From DASUBV01 sp035763085 (GTDB lineage Bacteria; Actinomycetota; Actinomycetes; Streptosporangiales; Streptosporangiaceae), in the NCBI GenBank assembly GCA_035763085.1, contig DASUBV010000033.1, positions 1 to 11,424 on the forward strand: DNA of 11,424 nt, in the 5' to 3' direction. The notes beneath the pieces are model-generated. The model was given only the letters and a program-made list of their open reading frames with translations. It ran no database searches and was not told the DNA's origin. Every line of letters starts with the position of its first letter. The stretch's first letter is position 1. This document shows positions 1 through 8,441 of this stretch, in pieces. Both the position numbers and the translations under genes were made by a program.

Positions 1-112
1 AGTTCCCGCCTTGTGAGCAAAAGCCGCGCGAGCGCGCCGAAACACCCGGTTATGCACAGCAGGTCAGAAGAGCTCGTCGCGGCGGCCGGCTGGCGGGCCG
101 CACGGTAGCGGC

Positions 113-1444
113 ATGACCAGTGATGAGCACCCGCACCCCGACCCAGCGAACCCGCCACCGGCGCCCACAGCCTCGGCGGGCACGCCCGCCGACCGCGCAC
201 CATCCGCGGACCCGCCCGGCGCGGACGCGCGGTCGGCGCCCCGTCGCGGTGGGGACGAACCACCCGAGCCCCCCGACAGCGCGCCCCGGTCCGCCGGGGA
301 TGAACCCGCGCCTGTGCCGTCGGATGGCAGCAGCGCTGGCTCGCCGCCGCGGGTCCAGGTGGGGTCGCCCGATGCCGTGTTAGCCGTCGTGCCGCACCTG
401 CTGGGCTTTCACCCGAGCGGGAGCCTGGTGGTGCTGGGCGTGCGCGGCCGCCGTGACCAGGTCTGCCTGGCCTTCCGCTACGACCTGCCGGACCCGCCCG
501 ACGCTGACCTGTCGGAGGACATCGCCGCGCACGCCTGCGCGGTACTGGACCGCCAGGAGATCCCGGCGGCCATCATCATCGGCTACGGCCCGGCCGAGCA
601 GGTGGCCGCGGCGGCGGAGCCGGTGGTCAGGGCAATGCTGAAGGCCGGCGTGGATCTCCTGGAGGTGCTGCGCGCCGACGGCGGCCGGTACTGGTCCGCG
701 CTGTGCCGCGACCCGGGCTGCTGCCCGGACGAGGGCATCTCCTTCGACCCGTGCTCGCACCCGGCCGCGGCCGTGCTGAACCAGGCCGGGCTGGATGCTT
801 ACCCCGACCGCGCCGCGCTGGCGCGCACGTTAGAGCCGGCCCCTGGCTCGGCCAAGGTCACCCGGCAGGCCACCAGCCGGGCGCTGCGGCGCATCGACTC
901 CCTGGTTGCTGCCGCCACCCAGGGCGGCACCGACCCGGCAGCGGTACTGGCCGCGGCCGGGCGGCGGGCGGTACGCGGAGCGATCCGCCGGTACCGCTCC
1001 GGCGCGCAGGTCACCAGCCCGGCTCGCCTGGCTTACCTGGCTGTCGTCCTGGCCGACCTGCGGATTCGTGATGATGCGTGGTCCCGGATGGACCCCGGGT
1101 TCCGGGCCCGGCACCTGCGGCTGTGGACCGACGTGGTCACCCACGCGGCGCCGGAGTTCGTTCCGGCCGCGGCCTCGTTACTGGCGTTCACGGCCTGGCA
1201 GTCCGGCGAGGGCGCGCTGGCCAACGTCGCGGTCGAGCGCGCCCTGGCCGCCGATCCGGCGTACTCGATGGCGCTGCTGATCGGCCAGGCGGTGCAGGCC
1301 GGCCTGCCGCCGTCGGCCGCGCGGCTGCCGATGACGCCGGCCGAGGTCGCGGACAGCTACGCGGCGGGCCCGCCGACCCGGCCGTCAAGCCGTACGGCCC
1401 GGCAGCGACCGCAGCGACGAGAGAGAAAAGCGGCTAGAGGATAA
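113..1444 (+). CDS. DUF4192 domain-containing protein
   Basis: A 443-residue protein of the actinobacterial DUF4192 family, whose function is unknown. Residues 1-79 or so are a low-complexity stretch rich in Pro, Ala, Asp and Ser and probably disordered. The conserved domain starts near residue 82, with a DAVLAVVPHLLGFHPSGSLVVLG segment, and contains the family-like GGRYWSALCRDPGCCPDEG region. The C-terminal third is helical and Ala-rich, and the tail is basic (RQRPQRRERKAARG). No signal peptide or membrane segment is seen, so it is likely cytoplasmic. The ATG at 113 has no clear Shine-Dalgarno sequence. In-frame GTG codons at 314 and 359 would start the protein close to the domain, so the N-terminal extension is uncertain. 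The gene has three TTA codons (380-382, 830-832, 1178-1180), unlike every other confident gene here. The family call is from recognised motifs; no role is claimed. Confidence 0.88.
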   Translation: MTSDEHPHPDPANPPPAPTASAGTPADRAPSADPPGADARSAPRRGGDEPPEPPDSAPRSAGDEPAPVPSDGSSAGSPPRVQVGSPDAVLAVVPHLLGFHPSGSLVVLGVRGRRDQVCLAFRYDLPDPPDADLSEDIAAHACAVLDRQEIPAAIIIGYGPAEQVAAAAEPVVRAMLKAGVDLLEVLRADGGRYWSALCRDPGCCPDEGISFDPCSHPAAAVLNQAGLDAYPDRAALARTLEPAPGSAKVTRQATSRALRRIDSLVAAATQGGTDPAAVLAAAGRRAVRGAIRRYRSGAQVTSPARLAYLAVVLADLRIRDDAWSRMDPGFRARHLRLWTDVVTHAAPEFVPAAASLLAFTAWQSGEGALANVAVERALAADPAYSMALLIGQAVQAGLPPSAARLPMTPAEVADSYAAGPPTRPSSRTARQRPQRRERKAARG

Positions 1445-1518
1445 ACTTCGTGAGCCGTTCGTCCAGTTCGGTACAGAGCATGGCCAGGAAGCCCGCCGGG
1501 TAGGTGTATCGCCGGAAG

Positions 1519-1532
1519 CGCGGGAACCCGCG
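1519..1532. repeat. Inverted repeat upstream of tmsA
   Basis: CGCGGG (1519-1524) and CCCGCG (1527-1532) are separated by AA, in the 108-bp gap between the DUF4192 gene and tmsA, about 20 bp before the GTG start. It could be a small leader hairpin or a protein-binding dyad. Six-bp GC-rich dyads are common by chance in DNA of this composition, so the call is weak. I see no convincing -35/-10 promoter in the gap, so co-transcription with the DUF4192 gene is possible. Confidence 0.25.
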
Positions 1533-1542
1533 GCCTGTTTCC

Positions 1543-1548
1543 GGGAGG
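1543..1548 (+). promoter_or_regulatory. Ribosome binding site of tmsA
   Basis: GGGAGG lies 4 nt before the GTG at 1553. It fixes this GTG as the likely start: the GTG at 1551 is followed at once by a stop codon. Confidence 0.6.
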
Positions 1549-1552
1549 CTGT

Positions 1553-2980
1553 GTGACCAACCTCGCCGACAAGGGCCAGCCAGCCGCCCGGCCCGGCACG
1601 ACCGGTACCCCCGCGGTCCCCGCGCTAGCGGCGCACCAGGCCGCCGTCGCGGAGATCAGGCGGGCTTATACGGCCATCCCGGCGGGCCGCCCCGTGCGGC
1701 TGGCCAAGCCGACCTCCAATCTCTTCCGGTTCCGTGGCGAGTCGGCCGGCGTCACGCTGGACGTCTCGGCCTTCGACCACGTGCTGCACGTCGACCCGGC
1801 GGCCAGGACGGCCATCGTCGGCGGCATGACGACCTACGAGCACCTGGCCGACGCGACTCTCGCTCACGGCCTGATGCCGCTGGTCGTCCCGCAGCTGAAG
1901 ACCATCACCCTGGGCGGGGCGGTCAGCGGCCTGGGCATCGAGTCCACCTCGCTGCGCAGTGGCATGCCGCACGAGTCGGTGCTGGAGATGGAGATCCTCA
2001 CCGGGGACGGCCGGGTCATCACCGCCGCGCCCGGCGGGGAGCACGATGCGCTGTACGGCGGGTTCCCCAACTCCTACGGCACGCTGGGCTACGCCCTGTC
2101 GCTGACCATCGAGCTGGAGCCCGTCACGCCGTACGTGCACCTGCGGCACTTTCGTTTCGCATCTCCTGAGGACTGCATGGCGGCCATCGCGCAGATCGCC
2201 GCCGACGGCAGCTACCAGGGGCACCGCGCGGACTTCGTCGACGGGGTCATGTTCAGCCTGGACGAGCTGTACCTGACGGTGGGCGCGTTCAGCGAGATCG
2301 CGCCGTGGCGCAGCGACTACACCGGGAGCCAGATCTTCTACCAGTCCGTCCGCGGCCCGCGCGAGGACTTCCTGGCGATCCGCGATTACCTGTGGCGCTG
2401 GGACACCGACTGGTTCTGGTGCTCGCGCCCGTTCGGGGTCCAGAAGCCGGTGATCCGCCAGCTATGGCCGCGCCGTTACCGCCGCTCGGACGTGTACCGC
2501 AAGCTGGTCGCCTTCGACCGCCGCCACCGCCTCACCGCCCGGCTGGACGCGCGGCGCGGGGCGGCGGCGCACGAGGACGTCATCCAGGACGTCGAGATCC
2601 CGGTGCAGCGCGGCGCGGATTTCCTGCGGTTCTTCGCCGCGCAGGTCGGCATGTCGCCGGTGTGGCTGTGCCCGCTGCGGCTGCGCGGCGAGCGCACCTG
2701 GCCGCTGTACCCGATGCGGCCGGGCCAGGCGTATGTCAACTTCGGGTTCTGGGGCACGGTGGCGCTGCCGGCCGGCGCGGTCCCCGGCCACTACAACCGG
2801 CAGATCGAGGACGCGGTCAGCGACCTGGGCGGGCACAAGGGCCTGTACTCGACCTCGTTCTACTCACCCGAGGACTTCTGGGCCAAGTACAACGGCCCGG
2901 AGTATGCCGTCCTGAAACGCGAGTACGACGCCGAGGGGCGGCTGGCTGACCTGTACGACAAGTGCGTACGCGGCCAGTAA
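1553..2980 (+). CDS. tmsA: FAD-binding oxidoreductase, 10-methyl fatty acid biosynthesis (TmsA/BfaA-like)
   Basis: A 475-residue flavoprotein of the PCMH-type FAD-binding (FAD_binding_4) family, in the DHCR24-like branch. The FAD-binding domain spans about residues 45-195: PTSNLFRFRGES (53-64), IVGGMTTYEHLA (88-99), PQLKTITLGGAVSGLGIES (113-131) and GFPNSYGTLGY (170-180). The rest is the substrate-side cap domain. No His flavinylation motif, signal peptide or membrane segment is seen. Its partner is the methyltransferase 29 nt downstream, and such pairs (bfaAB of mycobacteria, tmsAB of Thermomonospora) make 10-methyl branched fatty acids. In that pathway this enzyme reduces the 10-methylene intermediate to 10-methyl, with NADPH as the usual donor. 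The start is GTG with a good GGGAGG site. The exact reaction is inferred from family and pairing. Other reductases of this fold exist, but the gene context makes the assignment likely. Confidence 0.82.
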   Translation: MTNLADKGQPAARPGTTGTPAVPALAAHQAAVAEIRRAYTAIPAGRPVRLAKPTSNLFRFRGESAGVTLDVSAFDHVLHVDPAARTAIVGGMTTYEHLADATLAHGLMPLVVPQLKTITLGGAVSGLGIESTSLRSGMPHESVLEMEILTGDGRVITAAPGGEHDALYGGFPNSYGTLGYALSLTIELEPVTPYVHLRHFRFASPEDCMAAIAQIAADGSYQGHRADFVDGVMFSLDELYLTVGAFSEIAPWRSDYTGSQIFYQSVRGPREDFLAIRDYLWRWDTDWFWCSRPFGVQKPVIRQLWPRRYRRSDVYRKLVAFDRRHRLTARLDARRGAAAHEDVIQDVEIPVQRGADFLRFFAAQVGMSPVWLCPLRLRGERTWPLYPMRPGQAYVNFGFWGTVALPAGAVPGHYNRQIEDAVSDLGGHKGLYSTSFYSPEDFWAKYNGPEYAVLKREYDAEGRLADLYDKCVRGQ

Positions 2981-2995
2981 GGCAATAACAGTGCG

Positions 2996-3001
2996 AAGGA
3001 G
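2996..3001 (+). promoter_or_regulatory. Ribosome binding site of tmsB
   Basis: AAGGAG sits 8 nt before the ATG at 3010, inside the 29-nt gap after tmsA. It supports the ATG start and independent translation initiation in a two-gene transcript. Confidence 0.65.
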
Positions 3002-3009
3002 TTCGTGAC

Positions 3010-4281
<1,272 letters not shown>

Positions 4282-4361
4282 GGCCTGCCAGCGCAGTTCC
4301 GGCGGGCGCCGCGGTGTCTGGGCTGAGGAGCGAGGCACGAGCGACGAGGAAGACGCTACGG

Positions 4362-4377
4362 CCGGGCACCCGCCCGG
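4362..4377. terminator. Possible bidirectional terminator hairpin between tmsB and aroG
   Basis: CCGGGC (4362-4367), loop ACCC, GCCCGG (4372-4377) form a perfect 6-bp stem in the 108-bp gap between two convergent genes, 12 bp from the aroG stop. There is no T-run on either strand, as is usual in GC-rich actinobacteria. The position favours a terminator, but the stem is short. Confidence 0.4.
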
Positions 4378-4389
4378 AACTGCGCCATG

Positions 4390-5733
4390 TTAACCGCGGT
4401 AGCTGTCGGCCACGGTGAAGGCCAGGTCCAGCGCCTGGCTGCGGTTCAGCCGCGGGTCGCAGGCCGTCTCGTAGCGCTGGTGCAGGTCGGCGGCCGCGAT
4501 GTCGTGGCTGCCGCCGACGCACTCGGTCACGTTGTCGCCGGTGAACTCGATATGGATGCCGCCGGGGTGGGTGCCCAGGCTGCGGTGCACCTCGAAGAAG
4601 CCCTGCACCTCGGAGAGCACGTCATCAAAGCGCCGGGTCTTGTAGCCGCCCGGCGCCTCGAAGGTGTTGCCGTGCATCGGGTCGCACACCCACGCCACCG
4701 GGACGCCCTCGGCGCGGACGGCCTCGATCAGCGGCGGCAGCAGCCCGCGGATCCGGCCGGCACCCAGCCGGGTGATCAGGGTCAGCCGGCCGGGCTCACC
4801 GGCCGGGCTCAGCCGGCGGACCAGGGCGGTCAGCTCGGCCGGGGTAGTGGCCGGCCCGACCTTGAGGCCGATCGGGTTGGCGATGCCGGCCGCGAACTCC
4901 ACGTGCGCGCCGTCCAGCTGCCGGGTCCGCTCGCCGACCCACAGCAGGTGCGCTGACAGGTCGTAGGCCGCGCCGGCGCGCGGGTCGGTCCGGGTCAGTG
5001 CCTCCTCATAGGGCAGCAGCAGCGCCTCATGACTGGAGTACAGCTCGACGGTCCGCAGCTCGTCGGGGTCGGTGCCGCAGGCCCGCATGAATGCCAGTGC
5101 CCGGTCGATCTCGCCGGCCAGCCGCTCGTAGCGCTGGCCGGACGGGCTGGCCCGGACGAAGTCCTGGTTCCACGCGTGTGCCTGGTGCAGGTCGGCGTAG
5201 CCGCCGGTGGTAAAGGCCCGGCACAGGTTCAGCGTCACGGCCGCGCAGTGATAAGCGCGCAGCAGGCGGCCGGGGTCCGGCCGCCGGGCCGCCGCCGTGA
5301 ACTCCAGGCTGTTGACCGCGTCGCCCCGGTAGGCCGGCAGCTCCACGCCGTCCCGGACCTCGGTGTCGCGCGACCGCGGCTTGGCGAACTGCCCGGCCAT
5401 CCGGCCGATCTTGACCACCGGGACGCTGCCGCCGTAGGTGAGCACGACCGCCATCTGCAGCACGGTCTGCAGCTTGGCGCGGACCGCCTCGGCGGTGGAG
5501 CCGGCGAAGGTCTCCGCGCAGTCGCCGCCCTGCAGGACGAACGCCTCGCCGCGGGCGACCGCGGCCAGCCGGTCCGTCAGCTGATCGCACTCGCCGGCGA
5601 ACACCAGCGGCGGCAGGCCGGCCAGCTCGGCGGTGACCGCGGCCAGCTGGCCGCTGTCGGGCCAGTCGGGCTGCTGGGCGGCGGGCAGCCCGTGCCAGCT
5701 CACGGTGTCGCCCGCCGTGGTCGCGGCGGTCAC
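4390..5733 (-). CDS. aroG: Class II 3-deoxy-D-arabino-heptulosonate 7-phosphate (DAHP) synthase
   Basis: Catalyses condensation of phosphoenolpyruvate and erythrose 4-phosphate, the first step of the shikimate pathway to aromatic amino acids; cytoplasmic. The 447-residue protein shows the class II signatures QGGDCAETF (68-76), KIGRMAGQFAKPRS (108-121), ANPIGLKVGP (285-294), CDPMHGNT (350-357), GGIHIEFTG (391-399) and RYETACDPRLN (420-430). The four metal ligands of M. tuberculosis AroG (C87, H369, E411, D441) correspond to C72, H354, E396 and D426. The offset is 15 each time, so the core has no net insertion or deletion and only the N-terminus is shorter. The start is GTG with a weak upstream site, and a second in-frame GTG is at codon 11. 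The gene is transcribed alone, divergent from dxr and convergent with tmsB. Feedback control by aromatic amino acids is known for the mycobacterial enzyme; nothing here shows it directly. Confidence 0.96.
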   Translation of the reverse strand: MTAATTAGDTVSWHGLPAAQQPDWPDSGQLAAVTAELAGLPPLVFAGECDQLTDRLAAVARGEAFVLQGGDCAETFAGSTAEAVRAKLQTVLQMAVVLTYGGSVPVVKIGRMAGQFAKPRSRDTEVRDGVELPAYRGDAVNSLEFTAAARRPDPGRLLRAYHCAAVTLNLCRAFTTGGYADLHQAHAWNQDFVRASPSGQRYERLAGEIDRALAFMRACGTDPDELRTVELYSSHEALLLPYEEALTRTDPRAGAAYDLSAHLLWVGERTRQLDGAHVEFAAGIANPIGLKVGPATTPAELTALVRRLSPAGEPGRLTLITRLGAGRIRGLLPPLIEAVRAEGVPVAWVCDPMHGNTFEAPGGYKTRRFDDVLSEVQGFFEVHRSLGTHPGGIHIEFTGDNVTECVGGSHDIAAADLHQRYETACDPRLNRSQALDLAFTVADSYRG

Positions 5734-5869
5734 GGTCGGCCGCCGGAGCTCAGGCCGGGGTGCGGGTGGCGGCGGAGGTGCGCAACGGTCACGGCATTCA
5801 AACTAGCGCCGGCCCTGGCCGGCCGTGGCCGCCGGGGACATCCCGGGATGGCCGGGGGACAATGGCGGG
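5734..5869. promoter_or_regulatory. Divergent aroG/dxr intergenic region
   Basis: This 136-bp gap separates two divergently transcribed genes and must hold promoters for both unless dxr starts upstream of 5870. The least GC-rich part is around 5790-5807 (CATTCAAACTAG). I could not place convincing -35/-10 pairs. Two dyads lie on the dxr side: GCCGGCC-CT-GGCCGGC (5808-5823) and CCGGG-GACAT-CCCGG (5832-5846). They may fold in the dxr leader or may be chance in GC-rich DNA. Confidence 0.35.
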
Positions 5870-7108
5870 ATGGAAGACTCCCGGGCTGCCGCCCCGCCAC
5901 GTGAGATTGTCCTGCTCGGCTCGACGGGGTCCATCGGGACCCAGGCCGCCGACATCATCCGGCGCAATCCCGGCCGGTTCCGGCTGTCCGGGCTGGCCGC
6001 GGGCGGCGGCAACCCCGGGCTGCTGGCCAGCCAGGCCCTGGAGTTCGGCGTCGAGGTCGTGGCAGTGAGCAGCGAGGCCGCCGCGCCCGCCGTCCAGCAG
6101 GCCCTGCAGGCGGCCGCGGCCGGCGCGGACCCGGCGGCCCGCCCCGCCGGCACCGGCCGGGCCGCGCCGCTGGTGCCGAAGGTCCTGGCCGGCGCCGACG
6201 CGGTGGCCGAGATGGCCACCTGGCCCTGCGACATCGTCCTGAACGCGGTCACCGGGGCAGCCGGGCTGGCCGCGACGCTAGCCGCCCTGGACGCCGGCCG
6301 GGTGCTCGCGCTGGCCAACAAGGAGTCCCTGATCATGGGCGGCCAGCTGGTCGCGGGCCGGGCGGCGCCCGGCCAGATCGTGCCGGTCGACTCCGAGCAC
6401 TCCACAATCGCGCAGTGCCTGCGCGCGGGCACCGCCGGTGAGGTGCGGCGGCTGGTGCTGACCGCCAGCGGCGGGCCGTTCCTGCACCGGGACCGGGCCG
6501 GGCTGGCCCGGGTGACTCCCGAGCAGGCGCTGGCCCACCCGACCTGGAACATGGGCCCGGTCATCACCATCAACTGCGCCACCCTGGTGAACAAGGGCCT
6601 GGAGCTGATCGAGGCGCACCTGCTGTTCGGCATCGGGTTTGACCGGATTGAGGTAGTCGTGCACCGGCAGTCGGTCGTGCACTCGATGGTGGAATTCACC
6701 GACGGCGCGACCGTGGCCATGGCCAGCCCGCCGGACATGCGGATCCCGATCGCGCTGGCCATGGGCTGGCCGGAGCGGGTGCCCGGCGCCGCGGCGCCGG
6801 TCGACTGGTCGGTGGCGCATACCTGGACATTCGAGCCGCTGGATGAGGTGGCCTTCCCCGCGGTAGCGCTGGCCAGGGCCGCCGGCCGCGCGGGCGGGAC
6901 CGTCCCGGCGGCCTACAACGCCGCCAACGAGGAGTGCGTGGCCGCCTTCATGGCCGGCCGGATCCCGTTCACGGGGATCGTCGATACCGTCGCCCAGGTA
7001 GTCTCAGAGCATGACGGCGCCGGCTCCGGGACGCTGACCGTGGAGCAGATCCTGACTGCCGACCAGTGGGCCCGGACCCGGGCCCGCGAGCTGGCCGGCG
7101 CAGCGTGA
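5870..7108 (+). CDS. dxr: 1-deoxy-D-xylulose 5-phosphate reductoisomerase
   Basis: Converts 1-deoxy-D-xylulose 5-phosphate to 2-C-methyl-D-erythritol 4-phosphate with NADPH, the second step and first committed step of the MEP isoprenoid pathway; cytoplasmic. From the ATG at 5870 the protein has 412 residues, the usual actinobacterial length. The NADPH loop is LGSTGSIG (16-23), LANKES follows, the metal ligands are D174 and E176 (VDSEHS) and E245 (NKGLE), and the flexible-loop region reads HPTWNMG. The position equal to E. coli S222 / M. tuberculosis S213, a phosphate-contacting serine, is Cys236 (TGC 6575-6577). The usual HPQS motif reads HRQS (R266). The Ala-rich stretch around residues 78-105 is longer than usual. 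The start at 5870 is favoured by GGGGGA at 5854-5859; an in-frame GTG at 5825 would add 15 residues. It heads the dxr-rip1-ispG cluster. Confidence 0.95.
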   Translation: MEDSRAAAPPREIVLLGSTGSIGTQAADIIRRNPGRFRLSGLAAGGGNPGLLASQALEFGVEVVAVSSEAAAPAVQQALQAAAAGADPAARPAGTGRAAPLVPKVLAGADAVAEMATWPCDIVLNAVTGAAGLAATLAALDAGRVLALANKESLIMGGQLVAGRAAPGQIVPVDSEHSTIAQCLRAGTAGEVRRLVLTASGGPFLHRDRAGLARVTPEQALAHPTWNMGPVITINCATLVNKGLELIEAHLLFGIGFDRIEVVVHRQSVVHSMVEFTDGATVAMASPPDMRIPIALAMGWPERVPGAAAPVDWSVAHTWTFEPLDEVAFPAVALARAAGRAGGTVPAAYNAANEECVAAFMAGRIPFTGIVDTVAQVVSEHDGAGSGTLTVEQILTADQWARTRARELAGAA

Positions 7109-7165
7109 CGAGGCACGGGATGACGGGGCAGCGGGGCATGCTGCGCCGGGGGAGTTGAGCACGAC

Positions 7166-7198
7166 GGCGCGAACCGCGCCGGCCGGCCCGCCGGGCCG
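7166..7198 (+). repeat. Two adjacent hairpins between dxr and rip1
   Basis: GGCGCG-AAC-CGCGCC (7166-7180) and CGGCCC-GCC-GGGCCG (7184-7198) are perfect 6-bp stems with 3-nt loops, separated by 3 nt in the 123-bp gap. They could attenuate or protect the transcript between dxr and rip1, or form a weak terminator. No T-run follows. The GGGAG site for rip1 (7217-7221) begins 19 nt later. The rest of the gap holds no convincing gene. Confidence 0.35.
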
Positions 7199-7231
7199 TG
7201 CAGGCGGACCGCAGACGGGAGAGACGGCCGG

Positions 7232-8425
7232 ATGAGCTTCGTCCTCGGCGTGGTGATCTTTGTCCTCGCGCTGCTCATCTCGATCATGCTGCATGAGGCC
7301 GGCCACTTCTTCACGGCCAAGAAGTTCCACATGAAGGTCACGCAGTTCTTCGTGGGCTTCGGCCAGACGCTGTGGTCCCGCCGTCGCGGCGAGACCGAGT
7401 ACGGCGTCAAGGCGCTGCCACTCGGCGGCTTCGTGAAGATCACCGGCATGACCACGCTCGATGAGGTGGATCCCGCCGACGAGCCGCGCTCGTTCCGGCG
7501 CCAGCCGGGCTGGCAGCGGGTGATCGTGCTGGTGGCCGGCTCCTTCATGCATTTCGCGCTGGCCTTCGTGCTGCTGTTCATCCTGGCCGTGGGAATCGGC
7601 GTGCCCAGTTCCGCCAGCTCCACCACGATCGGCTCGATCAGCAAGTGCCTGCCCTCGAACGTGCACCAGTACAACACGGGCACCTGCCCGGCCGGCGCGG
7701 CCGGCTCTCCGGCGCAGGCGGCCGGGATCCGGGCGGGGGACAAGGTCGTCTCCATCGCGGGCCGCCCGGTGAGCAGCTGGACTCAGCTCAGCGACGTGAT
7801 CCGGGCCCAGCCCGCGGGCAAGCCGGTGCCGGTCGTCGTGGACCGGGACGGCCGCCAGCTGTCGCTGACCGTGACGCCCGGCTCCATCGACGGCCGCAAG
7901 GGCTCTTACCTGGGTATCGAGGCCAAGCTGTTCCAGCGCGTCGGGCCGGTCTCCGGGGTGACCTACGCCGGGTCGACGTTCGGCCAGGTCATGGTCCTGT
8001 CGGCGGAGGCGGCGGCCAAGCTGCCCTCGGCGCTGCCCGACCTGTTCGCGTCGGACCGCTCGCATACGGCAGGGGCCAACGTGAGCAGCATCTTCGGCGC
8101 CGCCGACGACGCCGGGCAGATCGTGCAGGCCGGGGGCGGCTGGCAGGTCACTGTCTCCGCCCTGCTGCTGATCGTCATCTCGCTGAACATCTTCGTCGGC
8201 GCCTTCAACCTGCTACCACTGCTGCCGCTGGACGGCGGTCACCTCGCTATCGTGATCTATGAGCGGGTGCGGGCCTGGCTGGCCAGGCTGCGCGGCCGCC
8301 CGGATCCGGGCCTGGTAGATATGCAGAAGCTGATCCCGGTGAGTGTGGGCGTGTTCGCCCTGCTGGTCGGGCTCGGCCTGATCCTCATCGCGGCGGACAT
8401 CGTCAACCCGGTTCACCTGACATAG
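7232..8425 (+). CDS. rip1: Site-2 intramembrane zinc metalloprotease, M50 family (Rip1/RseP-like)
   Basis: A 397-residue polytopic membrane protease that performs regulated intramembrane proteolysis, typically the second cut of membrane anti-sigma factors. TM1 (about 3-20) runs into the zinc motif HEAGH (21-25). Further hydrophobic segments lie near 97-122, 308-332 and 370-393. The second catalytic element is N326...LDGGH with D334 as the third zinc ligand. A PDZ domain spans about 155-215 (GSPAQAAGIRAGDKVVSIAGRPV). Two cysteines (C139, C152) sit before the PDZ domain; M. tuberculosis Rip1 also has two cysteines here, so a disulfide is plausible. The segment RRGETEYGVKALPLGGF (51-67) is nearly identical to that of Rip1. 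The ATG is preceded by GGGAG (7217-7221). The gene lies between dxr and ispG as in mycobacteria; its substrates are not visible here. Confidence 0.94.
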   Translation: MSFVLGVVIFVLALLISIMLHEAGHFFTAKKFHMKVTQFFVGFGQTLWSRRRGETEYGVKALPLGGFVKITGMTTLDEVDPADEPRSFRRQPGWQRVIVLVAGSFMHFALAFVLLFILAVGIGVPSSASSTTIGSISKCLPSNVHQYNTGTCPAGAAGSPAQAAGIRAGDKVVSIAGRPVSSWTQLSDVIRAQPAGKPVPVVVDRDGRQLSLTVTPGSIDGRKGSYLGIEAKLFQRVGPVSGVTYAGSTFGQVMVLSAEAAAKLPSALPDLFASDRSHTAGANVSSIFGAADDAGQIVQAGGGWQVTVSALLLIVISLNIFVGAFNLLPLLPLDGGHLAIVIYERVRAWLARLRGRPDPGLVDMQKLIPVSVGVFALLVGLGLILIAADIVNPVHLT

Positions 8426-8441
8426 TGAGGCGATTGGACAG

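Noticed and set aside
1..112. Promoter or end of an upstream gene before the DUF4192 gene
   Set aside because: No convincing -35/-10 pair, ribosome site or coding frame could be identified in this short stretch.
5803..6762. Minus-strand open frame of 319 codons over dxr
   Set aside because: It overlaps the confidently identified dxr gene, and its product is low-complexity Ser/Ala/Arg with no family motif.
7120..7158. 12-codon ATG frame between dxr and rip1
   Set aside because: Too short, no conserved feature and no clear ribosome site; likely chance.
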